Assembly (NCBI GenBank): GCA_029560875.1
Contig: JAKQKB010000080.1
Coordinates: forward strand, 1-64,000
Length of the DNA stretch: 64,000 nt
Reading direction: 5' to 3'
Origin: Bacteroidota bacterium
GTDB taxonomy: Bacteria > Bacteroidota > Bacteroidia > Bacteroidales > Tenuifilaceae
Shown here: positions 28,001 through 37,782 of the stretch, one piece after another
How the letters are laid out: each line of letters opens with the position of its first letter
Position numbering within the stretch: the stretch's first letter is position 1
Made by a program: the position numbers and the translations under genes
The notes under the pieces: model-generated
Databases searched by the model: none
The model's input: the letters and a program-made list of their open reading frames with translations, nothing else
What the model was told of the DNA's origin: nothing

Positions 28001-31000
28001 TTCCTGTAATTTGAATTATAGGAGGTTCTGATATAGTTAAAGGATTACCAACTATATTACATCCATTAGCATCCATTACTGCTGCAGTGTATCCACCAGC
28101 AGATAACCCAGTAAATACTCCTGTTGCATTACCATAAGGAGCACCGCCAGTTATACTGTAAGAATATGGAGCTGTACCACCTGCAGCCACTAATGTTATT
28201 TGTCCATCAGTTAATCCGAAACAAGTTATATCGGTAGCTGTTTGTGTTGTGAAATAAAGCGCTGCAGGTTGGCCTACCGTTACAACTTCCTCCAATATAC
28301 AACCATTTGCATCACGAATATAGAGCGTGTAAGTTCCACCCACAACACTATTAAACAAGCCTGTCGCTTGATATGTAATACCATCAAGAGAATACTCTAA
28401 AACCCCAGTACCTCCGGATGCCGATGCGTTAACAGAGCCATCAGGTGAACCAAAGCAGGTTGCATCTGTAACTGTTAAAGCATCAACAACAATGGCTGGT
28501 GGGCCAGTAATTACTGCTGGTTTTGTGGCAATACAATCTCTTTCATCTTTCACGTAAACAGTATAAGTACCAATACCCACATTAAATATTTTTGTGGTGG
28601 GGAAATAGGTAACACCATCTATTGAAACGGTTTTGGATCCGGTTCCTCCAGATATACCACTAACAGTAATCCTACCATTATTATTGTACCAACAGTCTGT
28701 AACGTTAACCGTATTTACAGTAAAATTAATAGCCGCAGGCTGTGTTAAGGTAATCGGATCGCCGTTGTTTGCAACTTGAATACAGCCATGAGAATCGCGT
28801 ACCTTAACATAGTATAGGTTTGTTGGGCCACCTGCCAAATTATCGAAAACAGGATCGGTTCCCCAAGTCTCAGGCTGATATATTGAGTACTCGTAACCTG
28901 TGCCTGAGCCACCGCTAACATTGTAAATACTAATTCTACCAGTATTATCGCCGTTACAAGTTGTAACGTTTTTAACTGAATACTCAAATGAAATCTCGGC
29001 AGGTTCAGTTAACTCAACAACAGTAGGCCAAGTTGTTGTACACCCACTTGCATCGCGCACAACTATATCATAATACCCCTCCCCTACATTAAATACGTTG
29101 CTTAGTTGGAATGTTACCCCATTATCAATAGAATACTCAAGAGCACCAGTGCCTCCTGATGCCAAAACAGTAATTGTACCATCAGCAGATCCAGCACAAG
29201 AAATTGGAGTAGTTTGAACATCGGTGATGGTAATTTGAGCAGGTTGTGCAACAACAATGTTTAACTGAACAAACGATGGGCACGAGTTAGCATCAGCTAT
29301 ACTGATTCTATATGTTCCACCTAATAACCCTGTAAAGTTTGCACCTGCGGGTAATGTTGGGTTTTGAGTGGCAATTAAATTATTCCCAGAATCGTACAAG
29401 GTATATGTATACTCAGGTGTACCTCCTGCTCCTAAAATTTGAATTGAACCATTATTATCTCCATAACATCCTGTAACAGGATTAGCAGTTATAGAGCCTA
29501 AACTAATTGGAGCTGGCTCGGTTAACGTTACATTACCAACGGCCACACATAGTGAAGCATCGGTTACTGTTACAGTATAATTTACCCCTGCCGATAAACC
29601 TGTGGCTGTCTGACCTGTTTGAACAGGCGAAGTGCTCCAACTATACGTATATGGAGCAATTCCTCCAGTGATATTTACTGTTGCAGAACCATTGGTATAC
29701 CCATTACAAGTTGGAGCAACAGTAGTGATACCAGTAACCAAAAATTCAGGGCTAACTGTAATGGCAATTACATTACTTATGTCATTGGTACATGGAATAC
29801 TATTAACTATACGCCTAAACCAAGTGTTCTGTGTCAAATTTCCTGGCTGATAATTAACATTGGTTGCTCCTAAAATATCACCAAATGGACCGCCCGCACC
29901 AACTGTACTACTTTGCCACTGGTAGGTATATGCTCCGCTACCACCTGTTGGAGTTGAACCCGCTAGCTGACTTGGCGTAGTATTATAGCAAATAGTTTGC
30001 GCAGCAGATATAGTGTTGTTAGCAATAGAAGGATTTACAGTTACTGTTACTACATTGCTTTGGCTAGAACACACCCCTGAAGTAACAACTCTTCTGAAAT
30101 AGGTGGTTTGAGTTAACGCTGCAGGACTATAATTCTGATTGTTAGCTCCCGAAATATCGGTAAAAGGACCTGTTGCTGCAGTTGTACTACTTTGCCATTG
30201 ATAGGCATACACTCCAGAGCCTCCTGTTGGAATTGGCCCTGAAAGTTGCGCAGGCGAAGATCCAGAACATATTATTTGATCGGCACTAATTGTATTTCCT
30301 GTAACTTCTGGAGTTACTGTTATTGTAACTATGTTTGAATATAAGGTTCCACAAGTATTTATCTCAACCCGTCGGTAACATCTTGTTTCAGTTTGATTTG
30401 CAGGAGGATCATAAGTAGATGAAGTTGCTCCTGCAATACCAATCCAACCTCCAGCACAATTTGACTGATACTCCCAAAGATAAGCCCATGAAGCATCGCC
30501 TCCTGTAGGTAAGATACTACTATTTATTACCGATGGATCTCCATCGTAACATAAGGTCTGGTCGCCAGAAATTGTTCCTGCAAAAGTATTGCCATAAACA
30601 GTAACAGTTACTTCGTTGGAGTACCCAGTTCCACAATCGTTGGTAGCAACTCGACGATAAATTCTTGTTTCAGTTTGACCAGCAGGAATATCGTAAGTAA
30701 GTGCATTTGCGCCTACTATAACATTCCAAGCACCAACTCCAACCCTATACTCCCATGAGTAAACCCAAGCACCACTTCCACCTGAAGGTGATGTAATATC
30801 GGTAAACGCAACTGGATCTCCATTAAAGCAAACTGCTGCAGGAGAACTAATCTGACCTCCATTTATAGCATTAGAAACTGTAACGGTTATGGTATTTGAG
30901 TAGCCTGTTCCGCAAAGGTTTGTTGCACCCCTGCGATATTGTGTTGTTTGTGTAATTCCAACTGGCACATCGTAAGTTAAGCCAGAGGCCCCGGTGATAT

Positions 31001-33119
31001 TGGTCCACCCAGAGCCTGTATTCTGTTGCCAGAAATATGTGAAAGCACCATTACCCCCTGTTGCTATTGAACCACTGGTAAAAGCAACGGGATCGGCACC
31101 GTTACAAACTGTCTGATCGGCAGCAATCGCACCACCATTAATGTCAGCATAAATTGTTATTGTAACTGTATTGGAATAAACTGTTCCGCAATCATTTGTA
31201 GCAACCCTTCTGTAACAGCGAGTTTCGGTTTGGTTTGCGGGTGGATCATAGGTTAATCCATTTGCGCCAGCAATCGCAATCCATCCACCAGCACAATTGG
31301 ATTGGTACTCCCAAGAGTAAGTCCAAGGACCATTACCTCCCGAAGGAGCAACTCCTGTATTGATAATAGCAGGGTCGGCATCATAGCAAAGCGATTGATC
31401 CCCCGTAATTGTACCCCCGTTCATTTGAGGATAAACAGTAATTATTAATTCGTTAGAATTGGCTGATCCACACGCATTTGTTGAAACCCTACGATAACTT
31501 GTAGTCTGTGTAATACCCGCAGGAATATCGTAAGTAATAGCATTAGCGCCTCCAATAGCAGACCAAAGTCCAGCACCAACCCTCGATTCCCATTGATAAC
31601 TCCACGCACCGTTCCCTCCTGAAGGAGAAGTAGCATCAGTAAATGCAACGGGGTCACCACCGTAGCAAACGGATTGATCACTGTCAATTGCACCACCGTT
31701 AATAGCATCATAAACAGTTACAGTCAACTCATTGGAATATACCGTTCCACAGGAATTAACAGCAACCCTACGGTACATTGTTGTTTGTGTTAAACCTGCA
31801 GACACATCGTATGTCAAGCCTGTTGCACCAACTATTGTAGTCCATGCACCAGCACCAACCTTCGATTCCCAAGAATAAGTAAAACTTCCATCACCGCCGC
31901 TTGCCGAAGCATCGTTACTGAAGGCAGAAGGATCTCCATTATAACAAATATTTTGACTAGAACTTATTGTACCACCATTCAAATCGGCATAAACTATTAC
32001 TGTTATTTCATTGGAGTTAACAGAACCACAACTATTTGTTGCCACCCTGCGGTACATTGTTGTTTGTGTTAAACCTGCCGGCTCATCATAAGTTAGTCCA
32101 TTTGCACCAGCAATAGTAGTCCATGCGCCTACACCTACTTTCGACTCCCAAGAATAAGTCCATGCGCCTGTTCCTCCGCTAGGTGATACAGTATTTGCAA
32201 AAGCCACAGGGTCACCATTGTAGCAGATGTTTTGGTCTGCTCCTATAGTGCCACCATTTAATTGATCATATACCACAACCGATGTTACAGCGGTATTTTC
32301 ACAACCATTAATATCTTTAACTGTTACAGTATAATTGCCAGAATTATTAGGAGTAACGTTGGTAATACTTGGATTTTGCTCTGTAGAAGTAAATGGCGTA
32401 ACAGCATTTGTTGTCCATGCATAGGACATCATACCTACTGGCCCTGAGGTTAGGTTGATAGTTCCATTATAACATACTGGACCATCGTTGCTTGCCGTTG
32501 CAGAAGGGAGTGAATTTACAGTTACAGGTATAGTGTTTGAAGTTTTGGAGCAACCATTTAGACCTGTAACTCTAATTCTATAGTTACCAGATACACTGGC
32601 ATCATAATTAAATGAAGAGGCACCGGAGATATTACTAAAATTTCGTTGCCATTGATAGGAAACCCCAGACTCTCCACTATTCTCTTGTAATTCCACAGAT
32701 CCTCCTTGACAGAATGTAGTAGGCCCCATAGCAATAATATTTGCCAAGGGACTAGGCTTAATTTCTACCGTTACACTTGCCGATCCCTTAAATCCACCAT
32801 CGTCCTCAACATCAACAGTTAAATTATAGGTACCTGAAGGAGTTGTACTTTTATATGAAACAAGATCTCCAAAATCATTGAAATATAACGGATTAGTATC
32901 TCCAGACCAAGTGTAAGTTAGTCCAGTACCAGTTCCCCCAAATGTTTCAACGGTAAGAGCAACTGGTGCACCTTGGCATACTTCAACATAAGATACAGCA
33001 TCGGTACCGTAAAGAATAAAAACATTTAATGTTTGACCTTTTATAGGCACAAAGGAAGAAAGGGCAAAAATGGTTAGTAACGCCACAATGCTTGTAATAT
33101 ATTTCCAAACCTTTCTCAT
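25092..33119 (-). CDS. Giant SprB-repeat adhesin, T9SS type B (2675 aa)
   Basis: A cell-surface protein likely involved in adhesion or gliding. Order of parts: signal peptide (about 1-29); Ig-like N-terminal domains (about 30-285); nine Ig-like repeats of ~93 aa (about 285-1126), each with an N-G-G-x-I...C...W...YRR..T..CG core; 14 or 15 SprB repeats (about 1127-2378), each with a C-x-G-x-x-D/N-G start and a D-x-x-G-C end; a linker (about 2380-2580); and a gliding motility-associated C-terminal domain (about 2582-2675) with IFSPNGDGKNDVW, IFNRWGSLVW, WDG and GTYYYVI. That C-terminus is the T9SS type B sorting signal. It lies between a small paralogue and a PorP/SprF gene. The cysteine pairs suggest disulfide-stabilised repeats. 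The ligand is unknown. Confidence 0.94.
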   Translation of the reverse strand: MRKVWKYITSIVALLTIFALSSFVPIKGQTLNVFILYGTDAVSYVEVCQGAPVALTVETFGGTGTGLTYTWSGDTNPLYFNDFGDLVSYKSTTPSGTYNLTVDVEDDGGFKGSASVTVEIKPSPLANIIAMGPTTFCQGGSVELQENSGESGVSYQWQRNFSNISGASSFNYDASVSGNYRIRVTGLNGCSKTSNTIPVTVNSLPSATASNDGPVCYNGTINLTSGPVGMMSYAWTTNAVTPFTSTEQNPSITNVTPNNSGNYTVTVKDINGCENTAVTSVVVYDQLNGGTIGADQNICYNGDPVAFANTVSPSGGTGAWTYSWESKVGVGAWTTIAGANGLTYDEPAGLTQTTMYRRVATNSCGSVNSNEITVIVYADLNGGTISSSQNICYNGDPSAFSNDASASGGDGSFTYSWESKVGAGAWTTIVGATGLTYDVSAGLTQTTMYRRVAVNSCGTVYSNELTVTVYDAINGGAIDSDQSVCYGGDPVAFTDATSPSGGNGAWSYQWESRVGAGLWSAIGGANAITYDIPAGITQTTSYRRVSTNACGSANSNELIITVYPQMNGGTITGDQSLCYDADPAIINTGVAPSGGNGPWTYSWEYQSNCAGGWIAIAGANGLTYDPPANQTETRCYRRVATNDCGTVYSNTVTITIYADINGGAIAADQTVCNGADPVAFTSGSIATGGNGAFTYFWQQNTGSGWTNITGASGLTYDVPVGITQTTQYRRGATNLCGTGYSNTITVTVSNAINGGQISSPAAVCFNGDPVAFTDITSPSGGSGAWVYSWEYRVGVGAWNVIVGANALTYDIPAGQTETRIYRRVATNDCGTGYSNEVTVTVYGNTFAGTISGDQTLCYDGDPSVINSSILPTGGDASWAYLWEYQSNCAGGWIGIAGATSSTYDPPANQTETRCYRRVEINTCGTLYSNIVTITVTPEVTGNTISADQIICSGSSPAQLSGPIPTGGSGVYAYQWQSSTTAATGPFTDISGANNQNYSPAALTQTTYFRRVVTSGVCSSQSNVVTVTVNPSIANNTISAAQTICYNTTPSQLAGSTPTGGSGAYTYQWQSSTVGAGGPFGDILGATNVNYQPGNLTQNTWFRRIVNSIPCTNDISNVIAITVSPEFLVTGITTVAPTCNGYTNGSATVNITGGIAPYTYSWSTSPVQTGQTATGLSAGVNYTVTVTDASLCVAVGNVTLTEPAPISLGSITANPVTGCYGDNNGSIQILGAGGTPEYTYTLYDSGNNLIATQNPTLPAGANFTGLLGGTYRISIADANSCPSFVQLNIVVAQPAQITITDVQTTPISCAGSADGTITVLASGGTGALEYSIDNGVTFQLSNVFNVGEGYYDIVVRDASGCTTTWPTVVELTEPAEISFEYSVKNVTTCNGDNTGRISIYNVSGGSGTGYEYSIYQPETWGTDPVFDNLAGGPTNLYYVKVRDSHGCIQVANNGDPITLTQPAAINFTVNTVNVTDCWYNNNGRITVSGISGGTGSKTVSIDGVTYFPTTKIFNVGIGTYTVYVKDERDCIATKPAVITGPPAIVVDALTVTDATCFGSPDGSVNASASGGTGVLEYSLDGITYQATGLFNSVVGGTYTLYIRDANGCILEEVVTVGQPAALYFTTQTATDITCFGLTDGQITLVAAGGTAPYSYSITGGAPYGNATGVFTGLSAGGYTAAVMDANGCNIVGNPLTISEPPIIQITGTISTDITCFGQSDGTITITAIGGIEPRVYRLLDAGSNEVANNTDGLFTGVDAGTYTVEVTDANSCGPITSVPITIVEPLDIVISTVPTHVAGCNGDDDGALTINVSGGTAPYTYSIDGGVTFQPSNIFTNLTAGTYSIVVMDLNGCSKIASETINQPDPITIDEFIVTQETIFGASDGQIEITAIGGTGSFTYDLYLEGVLHATQSLAAPAGAVFTNLGAGTYYVIVTDGNGCFVQTADVLISGTSVVVAPTMVSCNGNNDGRILLTITGGFPPFTIGCTNSASQPFTFTDLGGGQYELTGLSPETYTITIADTKTTYPDEVVTITEPAVLTASFVSLTNPTCNGLSDGSVEFNITGGTTPYSVIVSDGVNPPVEYTATNVSGDLYAISNVPAGLYTFTVKDANDCQVQVTDVPELIEPTAITVTDFVKVDVTCNGQANGSITVTATGGTGLLTYSITGPVNLSNNDGIFADLPAGTYNLSITDVNSCPVTIAVNPISITEPSAINITWTKSLPLDCANSPDGFINIDVTGGQLDYTFLWSNGSTTKDLTGVVKGVYSVVVTDALNCSVSSGDIEIDGVDMLELDPPLIDSTDCYIIHKTGTKSGGIQILDTFTGGNATTIDDLSFSWVYPDGVTTATGRTLTDLAYGTYRVMVTDTKGCVYTNEYTVPVKSRYDYTAFAGNDTTVCFDNPVTLHGSAIGGAADLTYTYGWWIHPDISSDPISTDKDFVVQTTGTNIYRLRVVDSDEACENYTDIILSVLPEIGLQVPMYVSSVQDTVISVLYGQEFNMDVITTSVEYATSFQWKPAEMFLPSTSWDSKLLLNDEIMAQIPADRFVKIKDSKTGKTTDYILVDVLAKTEVGCTDSIRLYAKIVDEVSFGNIFSPNGDGKNDVWRVPKNYLFPDLEIEIFNRWGSLVWSAKGEKAAKGWDGRTNSGNELPIGTYYYVIKFNVKAQGSNWKPLTGSVTIVK
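25985..29740 (-). repeat. SprB repeat array in the 2675-aa adhesin
   Basis: About 15 coding repeats of roughly 80-90 aa. Most open with T-C-x-G-x-x-D-G and close with D-A-N-G-C plus an E-P-A/Q-P turn. The two conserved cysteines are absent or moved in repeats 10 and 11. Boundaries are approximate. Confidence 0.85.
29740..32265 (-). repeat. Nine Ig-like repeats in the 2675-aa adhesin
   Basis: Nine units averaging about 281 nt. Units 4 and 7 share a variant centre (WEYQSNCAGGWI) with extra cysteines and are near copies of each other, as are units 1 and 2. Boundaries are approximate. Confidence 0.85.
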
Positions 33120-33132
33120 CGTTGTAGTATTT

Positions 33133-33681
33133 TTATTTTATTAAAATCGATTCTGAAACAGCAATACATCCATTATTATCCTTAACTAAAACCTTATAAC
33201 TTCCAGGTGTAGGTCTAGTAACAGACTTATTATCAAACTCTTCAATAAATTTGTCGTTTTGCATCCATTTGTAACTAAAAATATTCTCCTGAGACTTCAA
33301 TTCAATGCAATTCTTACTTACCGAAAACAAAATATTTGCAATAGGCCTTGGAAGTATTTTAATAGTAATTACTGTGTCAAGAACTTCTCGGTCACTCAAT
33401 TGAAGTGAAAATCCTATTTTCTTTTCACCTGATTTAGATGTATTAATAGAGATTATATCGTTTTGAGTTTTTTTTATCACACCAAAATCATCCTTCCAAC
33501 TATAACTTTTATAGTTCTCAAATTTTGGTTCAATGTGAACTATAATTCCAAAGGCCTTTCCTTCGCAAACAGCAAAACTTTTATTAGTAGTTTCAAATGT
33601 GACAAATTGTGTTTGTCCGAATCCCTGCAGGGTTTGAACAAAAAAGAATATATACAATATGTAAATCTTAAACCGCCTCAT
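33133..33681 (-). CDS. Secreted two-domain paralogue of the adhesin N-terminus
   Basis: A 182-residue secreted protein. Signal peptide (about 1-23, GFGQ). The rest follows the same order of landmarks as the first two domains of the 2675-aa adhesin encoded 13 nt downstream: V-C-x-G, Y-S-W, I-L-P-R-P-I-A-N-I, a cysteine, Y-K-W-M-Q and G-S-Y-K-V...N-G-C. It lacks repeats and any T9SS sorting domain, so it is not obviously surface-anchored. It is the first gene of the cassette and presumably co-transcribed with the adhesin and PorP genes. A chaperone, cap or degenerate duplicate are all possible. ATG 33681 opens the signal peptide. Confidence 0.7.
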   Translation of the reverse strand: MRRFKIYILYIFFFVQTLQGFGQTQFVTFETTNKSFAVCEGKAFGIIVHIEPKFENYKSYSWKDDFGVIKKTQNDIISINTSKSGEKKIGFSLQLSDREVLDTVITIKILPRPIANILFSVSKNCIELKSQENIFSYKWMQNDKFIEEFDNKSVTRPTPGSYKVLVKDNNGCIAVSESILIK

Positions 33682-34133
33682 TTCAATCAACTAACCTGTT
33701 AATAAATATTCTACTTTTTGACAAAATGCCCAAAATTATAGGCGAATGTAAATATTTTTAGTTTATACGCAAAAAAATTAGCCTCAAAATTAAGCTGTTG
33801 CAACGCTCTACTTAATATCTTACATCAAATAAAATAAAAAAATATAATTTAATAATCTGATAATATGACACTTAACCAATTTTTCTGTAAATCAAATAAA
33901 TATTATTTTTTACGACTCCTAAAGCAAAAAAGTTTGAAACTAGTCGATTTTTAATTATTACACTATTTGATAATGCAGATAAAATAAATACTTATGCAAC
34001 TCACAAAGAAAATGCAACAAATATACTGCCAAACTATATATTTAACTATTTAACTGATATTTAACATTTTGAAATGTGAATTTTAGCCCGAAAACGGACA
34101 ATCTATTAAGAATAACCGAAATAGAGGAAATTA
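33682..34133. other. AT-rich intergenic stretch, probable promoter region
   Basis: No reading frame of interest. The stretch is very AT-rich and should hold the promoter of the adhesin cassette and the 3' end of the rpoN group. TAATTTTG boxes on the minus strand (33738-33731 and 33792-33785) match the -7 consensus but lack a properly spaced TTG. Confidence 0.5.
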
Positions 34134-34739
34134 TTAAACAAGGAAGAACACAAAAACAATAGTAAGCCCAACTAAGTATCCAGCATAAACCTGAGCAGGT
34201 TTATGGTCGCCGTTTTTAAGCCTAGCGGATGCAAGTAGTCCTGCAACAACAAAAACAATCATTATTAATGGCAGCGCACTAAAATAATTATGATCCGTAC
34301 AAGCCAATAAAAATCCCGACAACCCTCCAATGCCCATTAAATGAAGGCTTATTTTCCACCAATACGAAATTAAAGCCGCAACCAAAAGTACAAGAACACC
34401 ACTTTCGATAATTTTTAGCAATACCTGAGGCACAGGCAGACGAGCCATTAGGTATAAAGTGAAAAAATATGGAATTGAAGTTATTATTATTGGAACAATT
34501 CGTTCACGATGCTTCTCCATGTGGAAACTTTTTATCAAGCCCAATCGCTTCAATATAAATAACGATATAATTGGAATAAGAAGGGTGTTGAATAAAATAA
34601 CAATAAGTATTATTAATTTGATAGAGTTTGGCAAGTATGTAATGTAAGTACCCGATACAAAAATCAGTATAAAACTATAAAGGGTTATAAGAAACGGATG
34701 AAAAATTGCTGAAAGAATATTGGCAAGTTTAGTTGTCAT
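34134..34739 (-). CDS. PAP2-like integral membrane protein
   Basis: A 201-residue protein with about six membrane segments. The second half keeps traces of the phosphatidic acid phosphatase pattern: WKISLHLMGIGGLSG (about 128-142) and ARLKNGDHKPAQVYAGYLVG (about 170-190), with both histidines. The usual N-terminal K-x6-R-P motif is not evident, so activity is uncertain. It lies 11 nt after rpoN and is likely co-transcribed with it and asnS. Lipid phosphate hydrolysis is an inference from fold only. Confidence 0.62.
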   Translation of the reverse strand: MTTKLANILSAIFHPFLITLYSFILIFVSGTYITYLPNSIKLIILIVILFNTLLIPIISLFILKRLGLIKSFHMEKHRERIVPIIITSIPYFFTLYLMARLPVPQVLLKIIESGVLVLLVAALISYWWKISLHLMGIGGLSGFLLACTDHNYFSALPLIMIVFVVAGLLASARLKNGDHKPAQVYAGYLVGLTIVFVFFLV

Positions 34740-34750
34740 TTTGCACTCCT

Positions 34751-36208
34751 CTACTTTAATTCCTTACGTAAACGGGCAACAGGAATTCCTAGTTGCTCAC
34801 GGTACTTAGCCACTGTTCTGCGTGCAATTGGGTAACCTTTCTCCTGAAGAATCTCCATTAACTGCTCATCGGTAAGCGGTTTTCGCTTATGCTCATTATC
34901 GACACACTCCTGTAGTATCTTTCTAATTTCTTTGGTGGAAACCTCCTCGCCAGAATCGGTTTGCATTCCCTCACTGAAAAAAGACTTTAGCGAATATATC
35001 CCGAAGTGAGTTTGGATATATTTGCTATTCGCAACCCTTGAGATGGTTGATATGTCGAGTCCTGTTTTATCGGCAATATCCTTCAGAATCATTGGGCGAA
35101 GTTTGGTTTCATCACCATCGCGGAAAAATTCCTTTTGATACTCAATAATAGACTCCATTGTACCCAGAAGTGTATTTTGACGCTGTTTCAAAGCATCAAT
35201 AAACCACTTTGCCGATTCTATTTTTTGGCGAACAAACGTCATCGCGTCCTTCTCCTGCTGCGAGGCGGAGTCCTTATTGTTGGAGTACGACTCCAGCATC
35301 TCGGAGTACTCGCGGCTAATCTTTAAATCGGGAACGTTGCGCGAATTTAGGCTCAACTGAAAATCGCCATCAACATACTCCATTATAAAGTCGGGAATAA
35401 TATGCTGTGCTGATTGGTTGTAAGGGTCGTTAAAACCACCACCTGGCTTTGGATTTAACTTGATGATTTCGTTGATAGCGTCCCTTAAATCATCATCATT
35501 TAAATTGAGTTTACTTGCTATTTTATCGTAATGCTTGCGGGTAAACTCATCGAAATGGTATTTCAGAATTTCATAGGCAGTTTTTGCCGTTGCCGACGTT
35601 TTTTCCTTTGCTTTTAACTGCAACAGCAGACATTCCTGCAAATCTCTAGCCCCAACTCCGGCTGGTTCGAGTTCTTGAATTATATACAGAATCCTCTCCA
35701 GTTCATCCTCGTTTGTTTCAACGCCAAGGGCAAAGGCAACATCATCGGTAATGGCTGTAAGCTTACGGCGCAAATAACCATCCTCATCAATGTTCCCAAC
35801 TAGGTAAAGGGCAAGTTGGTGCTCTCGCTCCGAAAGGGTTAGCATTCCAAGTTGGTTCTCCAAATGTTCGTGAAATGTAGCACCCACGGAGAATGGAATA
35901 TCTTCGTGCTTATCGTCCTTTGAGGTGTTGTTGGTGGAGAGTTTGTAGGAAGGTGTATCCTCGTCGTTCAGGTAATCCTCCAGAGTAAACTCGTCGTCAT
36001 TTTTATCTACATCGTCCTCAGTTGCACTGTTCTCCTGCTCTGTGTCCGATTCGTAGTTTTCGCCCTCCTCAAGAATTGGATTCTCTTCCAATTCCTTTTT
36101 TATACGTTGCTCAAGCAGCATTGTAGGAATCTCCAAGAGCTTAATCACTTGGATTTGCTGTGGAGATAACTTTTGCAGAAGTTTCTGCTGTAGCCGCTGT
36201 TTGAGCAT
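34751..36208 (-). CDS. rpoN: RNA polymerase sigma-54 factor
   Basis: Directs RNA polymerase to -24/-12 promoters that need an AAA+ activator. The 485-residue protein has the glutamine- and leucine-rich activator region (1-48, LQQKLLQKLSPQQIQVIKLLEIP), an acidic region (about 50-95), the core-binding part (about 110-300), the helix-turn-helix (DKTGLDISTISRVANSKYIQT, about 377-397) and the RpoN box (ARRTVAKYRE, about 460-470). No sigma-54 activator gene is in the window. It starts 6 nt after asnS. Confidence 0.97.
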   Translation of the reverse strand: MLKQRLQQKLLQKLSPQQIQVIKLLEIPTMLLEQRIKKELEENPILEEGENYESDTEQENSATEDDVDKNDDEFTLEDYLNDEDTPSYKLSTNNTSKDDKHEDIPFSVGATFHEHLENQLGMLTLSEREHQLALYLVGNIDEDGYLRRKLTAITDDVAFALGVETNEDELERILYIIQELEPAGVGARDLQECLLLQLKAKEKTSATAKTAYEILKYHFDEFTRKHYDKIASKLNLNDDDLRDAINEIIKLNPKPGGGFNDPYNQSAQHIIPDFIMEYVDGDFQLSLNSRNVPDLKISREYSEMLESYSNNKDSASQQEKDAMTFVRQKIESAKWFIDALKQRQNTLLGTMESIIEYQKEFFRDGDETKLRPMILKDIADKTGLDISTISRVANSKYIQTHFGIYSLKSFFSEGMQTDSGEEVSTKEIRKILQECVDNEHKRKPLTDEQLMEILQEKGYPIARRTVAKYREQLGIPVARLRKELK

Positions 36209-36214
36209 ACGCTG

Positions 36215-37612
36215 TTAGAATTCGCAGTTCTTAGGTGTACGGGGGAAAGGAATAACATCGCGGATGTTGCCCATACCCGTAACAAAAAGCAATAACCTCT
36301 CAAATCCTAGGCCAAATCCACTGTGTGGTGCCGAACCAAACTTACGGGTTTCCAAATACCACCAAACATCCTTCTCAGGTATATGCAGTTCGTGGATACG
36401 GGAAATTAACTTATCGTAAATTTCCTCGCGCTGTGAACCTCCAATAATCTCGCCAATTTTTGGGAACAACACGTCCATAGCACGAACAGTTTTACCATCG
36501 TCGTTCTGTTTCATATAGAATGCCTTGATATCCTTTGGATAGTCGGTAAGGATTACTGGTTTTTTGAAGTGTTTCTCTACCAAGTAACGCTCGTGCTCCG
36601 ATTGTAAATCGGCACCCCAGAATACAGGGAATTCCCATTTCTGGTCAACTTTTTCAAGAATTTCAATAGCCTTGGTATATGGTAATCGCTCGAATTTATT
36701 CTCAACAACAAATTTTAACCGGTCAACAAGCTCCTTATCGTACATGCTATTCAGGAACTCCAAATCGTCCTTGCAATTTTCAAGAGCATAACGGATAAGG
36801 TATTTAAGGAAATCCTCGGCCAAATCCATGTTGTCCTGAATATCGTAGAAAGCCATTTCGGGTTCAATCATCCAGAACTCTGCCAAGTGGCGAGGAGTGT
36901 TGGAATTCTCGGCACGGAATGTTGGCCCAAAGGTGTAAATCTCCGATAAAGCCATTGCAGCCAATTCTCCTTCTAGTTGCCCGGAAACGGTAAGGCTTGC
37001 CTCTTTTCCAAAAAAGTCCTCGGCCCAGTTTATTTGTCCCTCCTCAGTTCTGGGAAGATTATCAACATCAAGCGTAGTTACGCGGAACATTGCACCAGCC
37101 CCTTCGGCATCGGACGAAGTAATAATGGGTGTGTGAATGTAAACAAAACCTTTTTCGTTGAAATATTTATGAATGGCAAATGCCATTGCGTGACGAATGC
37201 GTAAAACAGCGCTAAATGTGTTTGTACGAGGACGTAGGTGTGCAATCTCCCTTAAAAATTCAAGGCTATGGCCTTTCTTCTGCAAAGGATAAGTTGTTGC
37301 ATCGGCCGCACCAAACAACTCAATATAGTTACCCTGAATCTCGACTCGCTGACCCGAGCCTGGCGACTCAACCAACTTTCCTCTAACACCAATACAAGCA
37401 CCCGTAGTAATATCCTTTAGTTGTTCCTCGGTAAACAAATTCATATCAAGCACTACCTGAATATTATTGATGGTTGAACCATCGTTAAGAGCAATAAACG
37501 ATACGCTCTTATTTCCACGCTTGGTTCGTACCCAGCCCATAGCTGTTACATCGGTACCTGCAACACCACTCTCCAGTAAATGCTTAACTTTTGTTCTTTC
37601 GCTGTTTCTCAT
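36215..37612 (-). CDS. asnS: Asparaginyl-tRNA synthetase
   Basis: Charges tRNA-Asn. 465 residues, class IIb. N-terminal OB-fold anticodon-binding domain (about 1-115; [19 protein letters not shown]), then class II motif 2 ([22 protein letters not shown], split around 225-245) and motif 3 ([21 protein letters not shown], about 430-450). The ending [11 protein letters not shown] is typical of AsnRS. It heads the asnS-rpoN-PAP2-like group. Confidence 0.97.
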   Translation of the reverse strand: MRNSERTKVKHLLESGVAGTDVTAMGWVRTKRGNKSVSFIALNDGSTINNIQVVLDMNLFTEEQLKDITTGACIGVRGKLVESPGSGQRVEIQGNYIELFGAADATTYPLQKKGHSLEFLREIAHLRPRTNTFSAVLRIRHAMAFAIHKYFNEKGFVYIHTPIITSSDAEGAGAMFRVTTLDVDNLPRTEEGQINWAEDFFGKEASLTVSGQLEGELAAMALSEIYTFGPTFRAENSNTPRHLAEFWMIEPEMAFYDIQDNMDLAEDFLKYLIRYALENCKDDLEFLNSMYDKELVDRLKFVVENKFERLPYTKAIEILEKVDQKWEFPVFWGADLQSEHERYLVEKHFKKPVILTDYPKDIKAFYMKQNDDGKTVRAMDVLFPKIGEIIGGSQREEIYDKLISRIHELHIPEKDVWWYLETRKFGSAPHSGFGLGFERLLLFVTGMGNIRDVIPFPRTPKNCEF

Positions 37613-37737
37613 ATTTCAGAATGTTAACAATAAAACATCAGTGCTGACAATGCGTCAACAATCCCACAAAAATAATAACTTTTTATAATGTTTGGTTATT
37701 TGAATTGATGGCTAATGGAATATTAACTTTTTTGACG

Positions 37738-37763
37738 CTTCCAAGTCCTTCGGACGTTGGAAG
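37738..37763. repeat. Intergenic hairpin upstream of asnS
   Basis: CTTCCAAGTCC (37738-37748) pairs with GGAC and TTGGAAG (37752-37763) around a TTC loop, with a single bulged G. It lacks a T-run on either side. It could be a dispersed palindromic element. Confidence 0.5.
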
Positions 37764-37782
37764 GTCAGAATCGTCATTTATA

